DNA of 64,000 nt from Pseudoalteromonas luteoviolacea (GTDB lineage Bacteria; Pseudomonadota; Gammaproteobacteria; Enterobacterales; Alteromonadaceae): contig NZ_CP015412.1 in NCBI RefSeq assembly GCF_001750165.1, forward strand, positions 1,240,001-1,304,000. Reading direction: 5' to 3'. The translations under genes were made by a program, and so were the position numbers. The first letter of the stretch is position 1; every line of letters starts with the position of its first letter. Shown here one piece after another: positions 47,331 through 56,341 of the stretch. Under the pieces are notes generated by a model. It did no database searches and was not told where the DNA came from. It worked only from the letters and a program-made list of their open reading frames with translations.

Positions 47331-49858
47331 TTGACTCTCATAGATCAAATGATGTTAACGTGAAAAAGTGTCATTTTGGAGCAACAAGTATACTGCTCAT
47401 AAAAATGCTAGTGCTACAAGTTAAACAAGGCAAGCATTTGATTACTTTGTTGAGTTTGGCTTTGTTATTTCTGTATTTAAGTATAACGAGCTTGCTTGGA
47501 CAAGGTGTTGATAAATACCTAAACCACAATCTGCAAACAATGTTGGGGGCAGATACGCAATTGACGGTGACACGTGATTGGCACGAGCGTGAAGAGCAAT
47601 GGATAGAGCAGCATGCAAGTGCAAAAAGCTATATTCATAGCTACGAAATAACGTTGAACCACAAGGGCTTTTATAGTCATACGAAATTGAAAGCTGTCGA
47701 TCAAAGCTACCCTATTAATGGCACAATCACAGTATCTGATAATGAATCACTCTCACCTTTACAAGTGTCAGCAGGTCCTAACGTGGGCGAAGTTTGGCTG
47801 GAGCCTCACTTGGCTCGGGCGTTAAATGTAAAAGTAGGTGGTCAAGTATTCCTTGGGAACAAATCTCTGTTGGTCAGTGCTTTGCTATTAAATGAACCAG
47901 ATAGAATCATTCAAGGGTACAGTAGCGATAGGCGAGCAATTATTGCTAAAACTAGCTTAGAGAATTTACTTTTAACACCAATAGAGAATCAAGTCTTACT
48001 CAATCACAGCGATGCTTTAGGGCCGCAGTTACGTGAGTTGCAAGCAAACAGCGCTGATCTGAAAGTTGTGAGTAAAATACTCAATAATTACCCAATGGCT
48101 CACGCATGGCAGCGTGTACAGAATTTTATGGGTTTAATTAGTTTTGTGATTGTTCTACTTACCTGCTTGTGTTTATGGCTCAGCCAAAGAAGTCATGTCG
48201 AGCCATTACAAAACGTATTGGCAGTGATGCTGGCAAATGGCGTTAAGCGCGAGCAAGTGCCGTTACTCGTGCTTGTGTTAATGGCAAGCATTCTGTTTAT
48301 TAGTTTTGCTCCTTCATTGGCCATTGCAATCGGTATTTCGATGATTTTGGAGTATTTTATTCAGCAAAAGTTTTTTGTGACGTTTGAGTTGATGTGGGAT
48401 ATGGCAGGTATAGGCCAAGCGCTTTTTATGAGCATGTTCCTTTATTGTTTATTGACAGCACCAAGTTGGGCCAAGTTGGTTCGAAGCAATGTAAGAGATC
48501 TATTAGAAAAGAGAGAAGATAGTACTGTCGCATTTATTATCAGTGGTTTGTGCCCACTATTGTCACTTTTGGCGGTTGTCATTTTTAACACCGATAATTG
48601 GGTGTTAACCGGACTGTTACTGTCGGGTCTTGGTGTATGTTTAGTCTTATTACTAGTACTTGCTTGGGGTGGGCTGAATATTGCGAACAAAATACTGTCA
48701 AAGAAAAGTGGTATTTTGGCTTTTGTGTTGTTGCTGATGAAGCAACGTATGCACGTTAAAATAGTGCAAATACTTGCTTTGGGATTAAGTGCCACACTTT
48801 TACTTTTGTGTCTTCGAGTTGGACAAGATGTTAGCGATGTGCTTGATAGAGCGCTGTTTGCAGATCAAGGAAATATTTTTGTTACACAAGCTGATCAGGA
48901 ACAAAAGCAGGCGCTGACAGAATTTACTTTAAGATATGGTGGTGATGTTCATCAGTTTAAAGCTTTTCAAAGTGCGAGAGTAACGCATGTCAATGGGGTA
49001 TTATTGAGCGAAATAGATGCGCCATCGAGCGATTCTAAGTCTCGTCTCGAGCGCAATATCAACCTGCATTGGCAAGAGAAGCAACCTGATAATATTAAGG
49101 TTGTTGAAGGGCACTGGCAACAAAAAAAGGACAGTGGCTTGCCACTAATCTCGATGGAACAAGAGGTTTTTAATGAATTGAATCTTGAATTGGGGGATGT
49201 GCTTACTATGCAAGTGGGTGGCACAAGTCAACAGTTTAGCATCGCAACAGTGCATCATTATCGCTCTGGTTCAGACATGATCACATTTTGGTTTGTGGTG
49301 CATCAACCGGATATTCCGGTGCCAAATGAGCCAATTTATTTTATGGGGAGTGTCGATTTACCTGAGCTGGGGTTGGCGCATTTAGGAGAGATCTGGCAAG
49401 CGTATCCTGGTATACGTATGCTTCGTGTTGAGGAGTTAATTTCACGCGTTCGTAGTTCTGTTCAAACATTTATTTATTTAACTCTGGTGTATGGCATCTT
49501 TATTGCCTTGATGAGCAATTTATTAGTAATTGCTTCAATACAAACGCATTTACAGAGAGATAAACTGAAAAATGGCTTGTTGCTGAGCTTTGGCCTATCT
49601 GACAAACAAAGTCGTAAAATGTTGATAATTGAATGGACTATTTTGACTATGATACCAGTTGCGTGTGCTTTGACGTCGATTTACTTATTCATCGGGCAAA
49701 TCTACCAGCAAGGGTTTGGCATGTCATACAAACCAAACGACTTAATGCTTGTCACTGAGGCTGTTGTCATTGTTATGGTCATTGCGCTAGGCGGTATATT
49801 TTTGAGTCGTAAGCAGTTGAAACAAAGTGTCGTCACATTATTGGAGCAACGAGGGTAA
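47327..49858 (+). CDS. FtsX-like ABC permease, YbbP-type
   Basis: This is an 843-residue permease. One helix near residues 38-56 precedes a large periplasmic domain (about 57-260). A group of helices follows (265-370), then two or more central helices (395-500), a second periplasmic domain (510-700) and three C-terminal helices (FIYLTLVYGIFIALMSNLLV, TILTMIPVACALTSIYLF, VTEAVVIVMVIALGGIFLS). This two-FtsX-domain plan matches YbbP, partner of YbbA. Such systems do not usually transport solutes but drive mechanical changes or lipoprotein/lipid release in the periplasm. It is translationally coupled to the ATPase by the ATGA overlap. The terminator at 49883 ends the unit. Confidence 0.88.
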   Translation: MIDSHRSNDVNVKKCHFGATSILLIKMLVLQVKQGKHLITLLSLALLFLYLSITSLLGQGVDKYLNHNLQTMLGADTQLTVTRDWHEREEQWIEQHASAKSYIHSYEITLNHKGFYSHTKLKAVDQSYPINGTITVSDNESLSPLQVSAGPNVGEVWLEPHLARALNVKVGGQVFLGNKSLLVSALLLNEPDRIIQGYSSDRRAIIAKTSLENLLLTPIENQVLLNHSDALGPQLRELQANSADLKVVSKILNNYPMAHAWQRVQNFMGLISFVIVLLTCLCLWLSQRSHVEPLQNVLAVMLANGVKREQVPLLVLVLMASILFISFAPSLAIAIGISMILEYFIQQKFFVTFELMWDMAGIGQALFMSMFLYCLLTAPSWAKLVRSNVRDLLEKREDSTVAFIISGLCPLLSLLAVVIFNTDNWVLTGLLLSGLGVCLVLLLVLAWGGLNIANKILSKKSGILAFVLLLMKQRMHVKIVQILALGLSATLLLLCLRVGQDVSDVLDRALFADQGNIFVTQADQEQKQALTEFTLRYGGDVHQFKAFQSARVTHVNGVLLSEIDAPSSDSKSRLERNINLHWQEKQPDNIKVVEGHWQQKKDSGLPLISMEQEVFNELNLELGDVLTMQVGGTSQQFSIATVHHYRSGSDMITFWFVVHQPDIPVPNEPIYFMGSVDLPELGLAHLGEIWQAYPGIRMLRVEELISRVRSSVQTFIYLTLVYGIFIALMSNLLVIASIQTHLQRDKLKNGLLLSFGLSDKQSRKMLIIEWTILTMIPVACALTSIYLFIGQIYQQGFGMSYKPNDLMLVTEAVVIVMVIALGGIFLSRKQLKQSVVTLLEQRG

Positions 49859-49882
49859 GGTGATAAAAGTGGCTTCTGAAAA

Positions 49883-49914
49883 GATACAAAAGGACAGCTT
49901 GGTCCTTTTGTATC
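49883..49914 (+). terminator. Perfect 13-bp hairpin between convergent genes
   Basis: GATACAAAAGGAC pairs with GTCCTTTTGTATC across AGCTTG without mismatch. It sits between the permease stop and the stop of the converging hydrolase gene and, being symmetrical, can act in both directions. Confidence 0.85.
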
Positions 49915-49929
49915 TCATTGGAAATCGTA

Positions 49930-51627
49930 CTATCGCGTAGGTCCTGATACTTTTACGAAATTATAGCCAAGGGCTTTTAGCTTCCCAGGTTGTTGAAAAT
50001 CAAATACGGTGCCAATCCCGCGCCCATACCCTTGAACTTGAAGCAGGTTTTCGTCAACCACTTTCAAAGCGCGTACAAATCCATGTTTGACAGACACGGC
50101 TAGCAGCGCATGAAACTCTGGTGAATATCGTAATTCAATATCGCCTATGTCTGGGTTGGTAGTATCAACTTGGTAATAGCCCAATAACCTTTCTAGCTCA
50201 GGAGTCAGTTTTGTTGTAACGAGTTTACTAAAAACATTGGCTGAGTCTTTACCGTTGTAGGTAAAGCGAAATCCATCAATAGCTTGAGTCAGCTTGATCC
50301 TTACATCGCCTTCTTCACCGATAATTTGGTAGCTGTCTGAATCAACTTGTTTGAGCTGTTTAATAGTCTGTCCAGGACTGAACATGACGAATTCTCCGCT
50401 GGGCGTTTTCTCAATGAATATGTTGCGTCTACCAGTATAAAAACCAGCTTCCAGCGTTTTCGATTGGTATGGCTGAAAAGAAGATTTTTGAGTGTTTTTA
50501 TTGTCTAAAAATGGTCCTTTTACGGACTGAGTGACCATGTTTGTCACCATGTCGGCGATATCGAAAACTGTATCGTCTCCGTCTCTGTTATTTGTTGTGA
50601 CAAATACGCCAAAGTTCAGTTCGGGCACGATATACATCATGCTTTCGTACCCTTGATAACTGCCATCATGACTAATTGCAATGTGGCCATTAAAGTGGTC
50701 AACGAAAAAACCCAGTCCCATTTCGTGGTCACCGTCTAACTGGATATGCGCATTTTGCACATTGCGAACCTTTGTAATAAGCGAAGAGGGCACAATTGCA
50801 TGGCTATCATAGTTCCAGCTGTCGAGTATTGCTTGCATGTAGCGCGCCATATCATTACCAGTTGAAATAATACCGCCAGCGGGCGTCAGTAAAGAAGCGA
50901 ATTTAGGTTCTTGAGCAGTACCACTGTAGCTTTGCGCCATTTGCGTTGGTAGTGTACCGTTTGGTAAATGGCTCAATGTATTATTCATCGCCAGCGGCGT
51001 GAAGAACTCTGTTTGCAAGTAATCTTGCCAACTTTGACCACTTATTCTTGAAACCAATAATCCGGCTAAACCAAACGCATTATTATTGTAAGCTGAGATA
51101 GTGCCTCTGTTCCAGACAAGGTAATCGTCACTTAACAAAGTCGCTAAGGAGTTAAGATCTTTATTAGGACTTATTGTTGGCTCATCACCACGGAACCAGC
51201 CTGTTGGGATGCCACTTTGATGGGTTAAGAGATCTCTTACCGTCACTTCGTTATTGTTATTTGGTAGCGTTTTAGGTTTAAAGTCTGGTAAGTGTTTATA
51301 AACACTATCATCTAGAGAGAGCTTTCCTTGGTTGACTAATTTCAAAACCGCGAGTGTGACAAATGTTTTTGAGATAGAAGCAATACGAAACTGAGTATTT
51401 GGCGTGACCTCTTGCTGTGTTTCTATATTTGCGAGGCCAAAGCCTTGCAACATGACTGGTGTATTATCTTTAACCACGGCAATAGATAAACCTGTTGTTT
51501 CACCTTCAGCTAAGCGATGTTCGATTTGTTGAGAGATCTTCTGTATATCAGAGTGATCTAAAGCAAACGCATAACCGCTCAGTGATAAGCCAGCTATTAA
51601 ACTCGCGAGTAATGTAATTTTCTTCAT
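49930..51627 (-). CDS. Class C beta-lactamase-fold serine hydrolase, secreted
   Basis: This is a 565-residue protein with a signal peptide (ending YAFALDHSD, near residue 23). The serine-hydrolase fold has SISKTFVTLAVL with the SxxK nucleophile near residue 84, AYNNNAFGLAG with the YxN motif, and HDGSYQGYESMMYIV with the third HxG motif near residue 320. The C-terminal 200 residues are a beta-rich lipocalin-like domain common in the EstB/FmtA-type group. Members include D-aminopeptidases, esterases and penicillin-binding-like proteins; true AmpC resistance is unlikely because these are longer and diverse. A 36-bp palindrome lies 187 bp upstream of the start. Confidence 0.88.
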   Translation of the reverse strand: MKKITLLASLIAGLSLSGYAFALDHSDIQKISQQIEHRLAEGETTGLSIAVVKDNTPVMLQGFGLANIETQQEVTPNTQFRIASISKTFVTLAVLKLVNQGKLSLDDSVYKHLPDFKPKTLPNNNNEVTVRDLLTHQSGIPTGWFRGDEPTISPNKDLNSLATLLSDDYLVWNRGTISAYNNNAFGLAGLLVSRISGQSWQDYLQTEFFTPLAMNNTLSHLPNGTLPTQMAQSYSGTAQEPKFASLLTPAGGIISTGNDMARYMQAILDSWNYDSHAIVPSSLITKVRNVQNAHIQLDGDHEMGLGFFVDHFNGHIAISHDGSYQGYESMMYIVPELNFGVFVTTNNRDGDDTVFDIADMVTNMVTQSVKGPFLDNKNTQKSSFQPYQSKTLEAGFYTGRRNIFIEKTPSGEFVMFSPGQTIKQLKQVDSDSYQIIGEEGDVRIKLTQAIDGFRFTYNGKDSANVFSKLVTTKLTPELERLLGYYQVDTTNPDIGDIELRYSPEFHALLAVSVKHGFVRALKVVDENLLQVQGYGRGIGTVFDFQQPGKLKALGYNFVKVSGPTR

Positions 51628-52156
51628 GGTAATCCTTACTTATTGATATTGGGAAGAGGTGACAGTTTCTTATTAAATGGCCCGTCACTCAGCTTGTAGA
51701 CGATAAAGGGACGATTAAAATTAATGCAATTATTTCAATTTAAATAATTGCCTCAGTACGTGTAGGCGCGTGCATAAAAGTGTCTAGATTTATCATTTTG
51801 CATTTTAGGAATCTTTTCATTTTGCGAATTGCAATTTGCAAAATGAAAAAATGGTCAATCATGTCGAAATGCGTGAGTTAAATCGCTTATAACTACAGGG
51901 TTAAAAATATATAACTATACTATTCATTGGTTTAGGGTTTTAAATTAAGGGAGCTGATGACATTTAAAGCGACTGGCTGTATTGACATAACTTTGTCACT
52001 GATATCGCCGTCTGTTTTAGTTTTAGGTAAGAACAGTGAATATAAATCGAGGTTAAAATAAAATACTCTATAACTAACAGTGATGTAGGGAAGCTATTTT
52101 TTTTCGGTGTGATTATTGCTTGAGTTAGTCTAACTTACATAAACAATGGTGTATTC
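51628..52156. other. Divergent promoter region with a large palindrome
   Basis: About 0.53 kb between two divergent genes. Apart from the palindrome at 51814-51849 no further elements could be supported. Confidence 0.45.
51814..51849. promoter_or_regulatory. 36-bp near-perfect palindrome
   Basis: TTTTCATTTTGC and GCAAAATGAAAA form a perfect 12-bp inverted repeat. The centre is AATTGCAATT, itself a perfect palindrome, leaving one mismatched pair in 18. It is placed between divergent promoters. No T-run follows, so an operator is more likely than a terminator. Confidence 0.6.
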
Positions 52157-53365
52157 ATGACAAAAACACAGAACATAGCAAATAAGTTGGGTGCAGCTGC
52201 ACTCGCACTTACAGCCAGTTTTTCTGTAATTGCTAACGATAATGCCTGTTTAGATGGACTTTTTGCAATTGACAGGTTTGCAGCTGATGGGCAGAGCGCG
52301 GTTTTTCATATCGATATGAGTTCTAAAATGAGCCGAGAGGTACCCGGAGTATCTTTCGCTTCAAGCAACTTAGCCGGGTCTGGTGCAAAGCTGTATGCAA
52401 TGCAACGCTTAGACAGCGAAACAAATGCCTCGAAATTGTACGAGTTTGATATTCAAACAATGCAGCAACGTGAAGTGGCCGATATGACAAGTTACCCGAT
52501 AAAACGCTCAGCAGTTTCACCAACGGGTGACTTTCTTCTTGCAACAAGCCAAACCTACATGTACCAATTTGACTTGGCGACAGGTGAAAAGACAGTTCTC
52601 GGAAAAATGAAATCGGACAATGCTAGCTATGATGACTTTGACCATGGCGATATTGCGTATTCGGCAGATGGCAATGTGATTTATGTACTGAACGCTAAAG
52701 CACTATATATGTTGGATGAAGCGTCAATGACGCTGACTGAAATAGGTGAGCACAACTTAAATTGGGCTTCAGGTCTAGCAGTCGACGAAAACGGCGTGGT
52801 TTATGTATCAGCTAGAAATAGCGGCGAAAATGCAAAAATTTATACGCTCGATCCGCAAACCGCACAGGCTACATTTGTGATGGATGGGCCCGAGCATGTT
52901 GCAGATTTAACCTATGTACAAGGGTGTGGAAATACTTTACCTGTAATCGCAAATGCATTTCAGCAAGAAGTGAATAAAGCGAATCAGTATTGGCACGCTG
53001 AAGAGGTTGGTGACAAAGTCGCTAACTTGGGCGGTTTCAAAGATGGAACTTTTAACTTTAACGCAGAAGGTTTTCCGGTCGAGTCAAAAGATAAGTTGAA
53101 CAAGCACAACAAGTTCACTAAAAATCCTAACGCCAATCGCTGTGCGCGGATGTGGAATAACATGCTAGATCACCAATATGTGTTAAACCGCAACGGTAAA
53201 GGCCGTAAAAAAGCTGATGGTAGTACAAAATGGTACTTCTCAACTGCTGACGGCGAATATAAAGTGGTTAAAGCAAGTAAAGGCATTTGCTATTACGGCT
53301 ATGCGTCCGGTGAAGCAGGTCGTATTATCTACAACACAAAAATAGGTGTAGTAAGCGTTCAATAA
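52157..53365 (+). CDS. Secreted beta-propeller-like protein with pilin-head-like C-terminal domain
   Basis: This 402-residue protein has a signal peptide (cleaved near FSVIA|NDNA). Residues 30-260 contain repeated strands of a propeller type (LYEFDIQTMQQ, YMYQFDLATGEK, ALYMLDEASMTL, KIYTLDPQTAQA), each with the form Y-x-h-D-x-x-T. The C-terminal 130 residues change character: ANQYWHAEE, TFNFNAEGFPV, NRCARMWNNML, GICYYGYASG and IIYNTKIGVVSV. This pattern, with two Cys, resembles the globular head of MSHA-type pilins or prepilins, but the pilin N-terminal helix is missing. The two-domain combination is unusual. A strong terminator follows. The function is unknown, possibly surface display or binding. 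Confidence 0.6.
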   Translation: MTKTQNIANKLGAAALALTASFSVIANDNACLDGLFAIDRFAADGQSAVFHIDMSSKMSREVPGVSFASSNLAGSGAKLYAMQRLDSETNASKLYEFDIQTMQQREVADMTSYPIKRSAVSPTGDFLLATSQTYMYQFDLATGEKTVLGKMKSDNASYDDFDHGDIAYSADGNVIYVLNAKALYMLDEASMTLTEIGEHNLNWASGLAVDENGVVYVSARNSGENAKIYTLDPQTAQATFVMDGPEHVADLTYVQGCGNTLPVIANAFQQEVNKANQYWHAEEVGDKVANLGGFKDGTFNFNAEGFPVESKDKLNKHNKFTKNPNANRCARMWNNMLDHQYVLNRNGKGRKKADGSTKWYFSTADGEYKVVKASKGICYYGYASGEAGRIIYNTKIGVVSVQ

Positions 53366-53387
53366 ATTAAGTTTTATAGCCTCAACT

Positions 53388-53418
53388 AAGCGCGGCCAAT
53401 TGGCTGCGCTTTTTATTT
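53388..53418 (+). terminator. Terminator after the propeller/pilin-head gene
   Basis: AAGCGCGGCC pairs with GGCTGCGCTT across AATT (one G-U pair) and is followed by TTTATTTT. It starts 23 bases after the stop codon. Confidence 0.85.
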
Positions 53419-53524
53419 TATATTAGGTGCAACTTTTTAGCTTTTTATAACGTCTAAGTGTTCATATTTATGCGAAGTGCCATAATATTTATTTTAATTA
53501 GGTATGTGAATATTTAGGAAAGTA

Positions 53525-53878
53525 ATGAAACTTTATTTAGTAATGTTTATGTTGTGGAGCGCGGCATACTCGCTGAAAAGCGCTGCCTCAACAGCGGCTG
53601 AAATACAGCATTTATTGACCTTCATTGAAACGTCTCATTGTCAGTATGAGCGCAATGGCTAACTACATATGGCACGTGATGTCAAGTAGCACATTAGTAA
53701 AAAGTATCATTACTATCAAGATGATATTGACTCAGCGGAAGATTTTATAAGTTTAACAGCTTCCAAAAGTAGTTTGTCTGGTAAGTCGTATCTTATTCAT
53801 TGTCGTAATAATAAACCAATCAAGAGTAGTGAGTGGTTACTCTTGGATCTCAAGGCGTTTAGAAAGCAAAAAAAATAG
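53525..53878 (+). pseudogene. Broken YfeK/DUF5329-like gene with two in-frame stops
   Basis: From ATG 53525, with AGGA upstream, one frame of exactly 118 codons runs to the TAG at 53876, interrupted by TAA at 53660 and TAG at 53687. Translation gives a signal peptide (MKLYLVMFMLWSAAYS), then EIQHLLTFIETSHCQYERNG-stop-LHMARDVK-stop-HISKKYHYY, then DSAEDFISLTASKSSLSGK, SYLIHC and SSEWLLLD. This order (EIQHLL, NG, A..H...KY, AEDFI...ASKSS.SGK.YL..C, EWL) is the DUF5329/YfeK family pattern. A conserved frame outside the stops shows recent loss. YfeK-type proteins are small periplasmic proteins of unknown role. The stops are TAA and TAG, so selenocysteine cannot explain them. Confidence 0.75.
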
Positions 53879-54238
53879 CACAGCGCAAAAAGCGATAACT
53901 TATACAGTGAAGGGTTATTCTTTTATAATTTATAATTCTTTTTTATTATTTTTATGTGTTTTTTTATTTTATGAAATAGGTGCGGTGGCATTGTAACTGT
54001 ACCTATTACAACTATTTATAATGCAACAAGTTATATATGGGCAGCTAAAAATTGCTTTTCTCAGTTAATCTTTCTGATCCTTTTATGATCAGCTTTTCAT
54101 GTTTTATAGTAATTTTATAACATAAATCTATAAATGTTAATAATTAAATTATTCCAACTTTGCTTTGCTTAAATTATAATATGCCCTTAATTAAGCACTT
54201 GTATGCAAATGTATTTTAATAAAAGGGCACTTCAATTC
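53879..54238. other. AT-rich intergenic stretch
   Basis: About 0.36 kb of very AT-rich DNA between the broken gene and the structured leader of the chemoreceptor gene. The promoter of the chemoreceptor probably lies here. No gene is recognised. Confidence 0.4.
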
Positions 54239-54387
54239 GTCAGCAAAGAGCTGTATTACTTTGCGGACCTATAAGCTAAGTCTCATACGTTTCCTCTGGT
54301 ACATGCACCTGGAGGTTAACACTCATATTTATTCAAATATCTCACAACCAGTAAAAAGCAAAATCTTAACGCTTTCTACTGGTTTTT
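54239..54387 (+). promoter_or_regulatory. Structured 5' leader with terminator-like hairpin before the chemoreceptor gene
   Basis: Three hairpins can be drawn: GTCAGCAAAG/CTTTGCGGAC (54239-54268), CCTCTGGT/ACCTGGAGG (about 54291-54315), and AACCAGTA..AAAGC/GCTTT..TACTGGTT (54346-54384) followed by TTTTT. The last has the form of an intrinsic terminator and ends 44 bases before the chemoreceptor start. This suggests attenuation or a riboswitch-like leader; the known GEMM consensus was not recognised. Confidence 0.4.
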
Positions 54388-54430
54388 GTGCTTTACGGTA
54401 ATCATTAACTTAGGGATGTATAAACAGCAT

Positions 54431-56059
54431 ATGGCACTTAAAGACTTGTCTATTTCAAAGCAAATTGGGTTGAGCTTTGCGTCGATTTTTATGGTTTTTT
54501 TCGGGGTGAGCCTGATGACCTACAATGGTTTAAAGGGGATCAATGATGACCTTGAACTGATTGTACAAACCAGCATTCCATCGGTTGAGATAGTAAAAGA
54601 TCTGCAAATTGAGATGGCAACCATTCGAAAAGATGAGTTTTTAATTGTGACCAATTCAGAGCACCCTGACATTAACGAATGGATAGTCGATCTGGGCGGT
54701 TTAAAATCTGGATTGAATAACAAAATTAGTACTTATGGTAACTTGAATGTATCAGATCAAGAACGTGCTCAGTTTCAAGCTTTTGAACGTGCTTGGCGAA
54801 AATATGCTTCGGCTACGTCTAGTTTCGATCGCTTGGTTAGATCTGGTGAAGTCAGTGAAGCAAATTCGATTGTTTTAAACAGTTATAACTTCTATTCAGA
54901 AGCAATGGATGAACTCACCAAGCTTAATAAAATTAATAGCGATAATGTCGGTATGGCTGAGACTTCAGCAGTTCGTGCAGTAAAAACAGTGATCACAGTG
55001 ATTGTTGTTTGTATAGTTGCATCTGCGGTGATGATTGCACTTATTTGTTTTGTGTTGAGTGGTGCGATTAGAAAGCCTTTGGAAAAGGCGAAAGATCTAG
55101 CTGGTAGCATCGCTAATGGCGATTTAAGTTCACGTATTGATACACATTCGGTAGGTAATAATGAACTTGGCGCCTTACTTATATCTCTTGATAAGATGCG
55201 AGCGCAGCTTAATGGTCTTGTTGTTAAGATAAATGACAGCGCTATCCAGCTGACAACAGCCGTAGAAGAAGTGAATATGATCTCGGCTCAAAACGCCACA
55301 GGCATGCAAAATCAGCAAAATGAATTACAGTCAGTTGCATCTGCGATGACGCAGATGCAAGCGGCAGTGTCAGAAGTTGCCAAAAGCACCGAAATGGGCG
55401 CTGAGTCTGCAAACCAAGCGAATGTAAAGTCTCGAGAAGGCAGTGCTGCACTTAAAAGTAATATTGTGCAGATATCGAGTGTGGCAGACACAGTGTCACA
55501 TGCAGGAGATCTTGCGTACAATCTTGAGAAAAACTCACAAAATATTAATGTTGTGGTGGATGTTATTCGTGAAATTGCTGAGCAAACTAATTTGCTTGCA
55601 CTGAATGCGGCAATTGAAGCTGCACGAGCGGGTACACAAGGGCGGGGTTTCGCAGTTGTTGCCGATGAAGTACGTTCCCTTGCACAGCGCACACAAGATT
55701 CCACAACTCAGATTGTTGAGATAGTGAGTGATTTACAATCCAAATCAAAAGAGACAGGTGAAGCGACAAGAACGTGTCAAAAGGGCATTGATATTTGTGT
55801 GCAGCAAACAGAGACTGTCAGCGATACCATTATTCAAATTGAGCAAGAGATTGACAGCATTGCAGCAATGAGCACGCAAATAGCTGCGGCATGTAATGAA
55901 CAGTCGGTTGTATCTGAAGAGCTTAATCGTAATATCGAAAATATTAATGTCGCGGCGGTTGAAATGACTGAAGGCGCTAATCAAACGTCACAAGCTTGCC
56001 ATGAGATCAGTGAGCTTGCTCACGGGTTAAAAGCCAGTGTTGAGCAGTTTAAGCTATAA
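54431..56059 (+). CDS. Methyl-accepting chemotaxis protein
   Basis: This is a 542-residue transducer. TM1 lies at about residues 12-30 and a periplasmic four-helix-bundle sensor domain at 35-175 (TSIPSVEIVKDLQIEMATIRKDEF is typical of 4HB_MCP). TM2 is at about 178-205, HAMP at 206-260 (ISGAIRKPLEKAKDLAGSIANGD-like), and the cytoplasmic signalling hairpin has its tip at IREIAEQTNLLALNAAIEAARAG..GRGFAVVADEVRSLAQRT. The ligand is unknown; 4HB domains often bind small organic molecules. Start ATG 54431 (MALKDL) was preferred over an upstream frame extension because homologous transducers begin just before TM1, but its ribosome-binding site is weak. No CheW pentapeptide tether is seen at the end. 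Confidence 0.92.
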   Translation: MALKDLSISKQIGLSFASIFMVFFGVSLMTYNGLKGINDDLELIVQTSIPSVEIVKDLQIEMATIRKDEFLIVTNSEHPDINEWIVDLGGLKSGLNNKISTYGNLNVSDQERAQFQAFERAWRKYASATSSFDRLVRSGEVSEANSIVLNSYNFYSEAMDELTKLNKINSDNVGMAETSAVRAVKTVITVIVVCIVASAVMIALICFVLSGAIRKPLEKAKDLAGSIANGDLSSRIDTHSVGNNELGALLISLDKMRAQLNGLVVKINDSAIQLTTAVEEVNMISAQNATGMQNQQNELQSVASAMTQMQAAVSEVAKSTEMGAESANQANVKSREGSAALKSNIVQISSVADTVSHAGDLAYNLEKNSQNINVVVDVIREIAEQTNLLALNAAIEAARAGTQGRGFAVVADEVRSLAQRTQDSTTQIVEIVSDLQSKSKETGEATRTCQKGIDICVQQTETVSDTIIQIEQEIDSIAAMSTQIAAACNEQSVVSEELNRNIENINVAAVEMTEGANQTSQACHEISELAHGLKASVEQFKL

Positions 56060-56122
56060 ATTATTTTTCTTGTTAACCAAAATGGATTAATTTAATTTTT
56101 TAAGTTAATAGACTAGTATTTT

Positions 56123-56154
56123 AAAAGCGAGCCATAGTATGGTTCGCTTTTTTT
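56123..56154 (+). terminator. Terminator after the chemoreceptor gene
   Basis: AAAGCGAGCCAT pairs with ATGGTTCGCTTT (one G-U pair) across AGT and runs into seven T. It lies 65 bases after the stop codon. Confidence 0.9.
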
Positions 56155-56341
56155 ATGAACTAAAATATTTGATTTTTTTTGTGTTTAATAGATGTCTATT
56201 AATAACCTTGCTGCTTAATAAATAGTGGTTAGTGATGGTGGTATTATTCGTATAAATTGTATTATTCCAGTTATTCTATTTTTTACATTGTTTAGTTTAT
56301 AGAAGCTTGATTAAATATTTTAATAAAACCAAGGGTATAGT

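Noticed and set aside
53660..53689. Stop codons in the YfeK-like frame as recoded residues
   Set aside because: They are TAA and TAG; selenocysteine uses TGA and pyrrolysine is not expected here, so recoding is unlikely.
54150..54430. c-di-GMP-I (GEMM) riboswitch in the chemoreceptor leader
   Set aside because: The conserved GGGCAAACC and GACGCAAAGC elements could not be found in the right order, so only an unspecified structured leader is reported.
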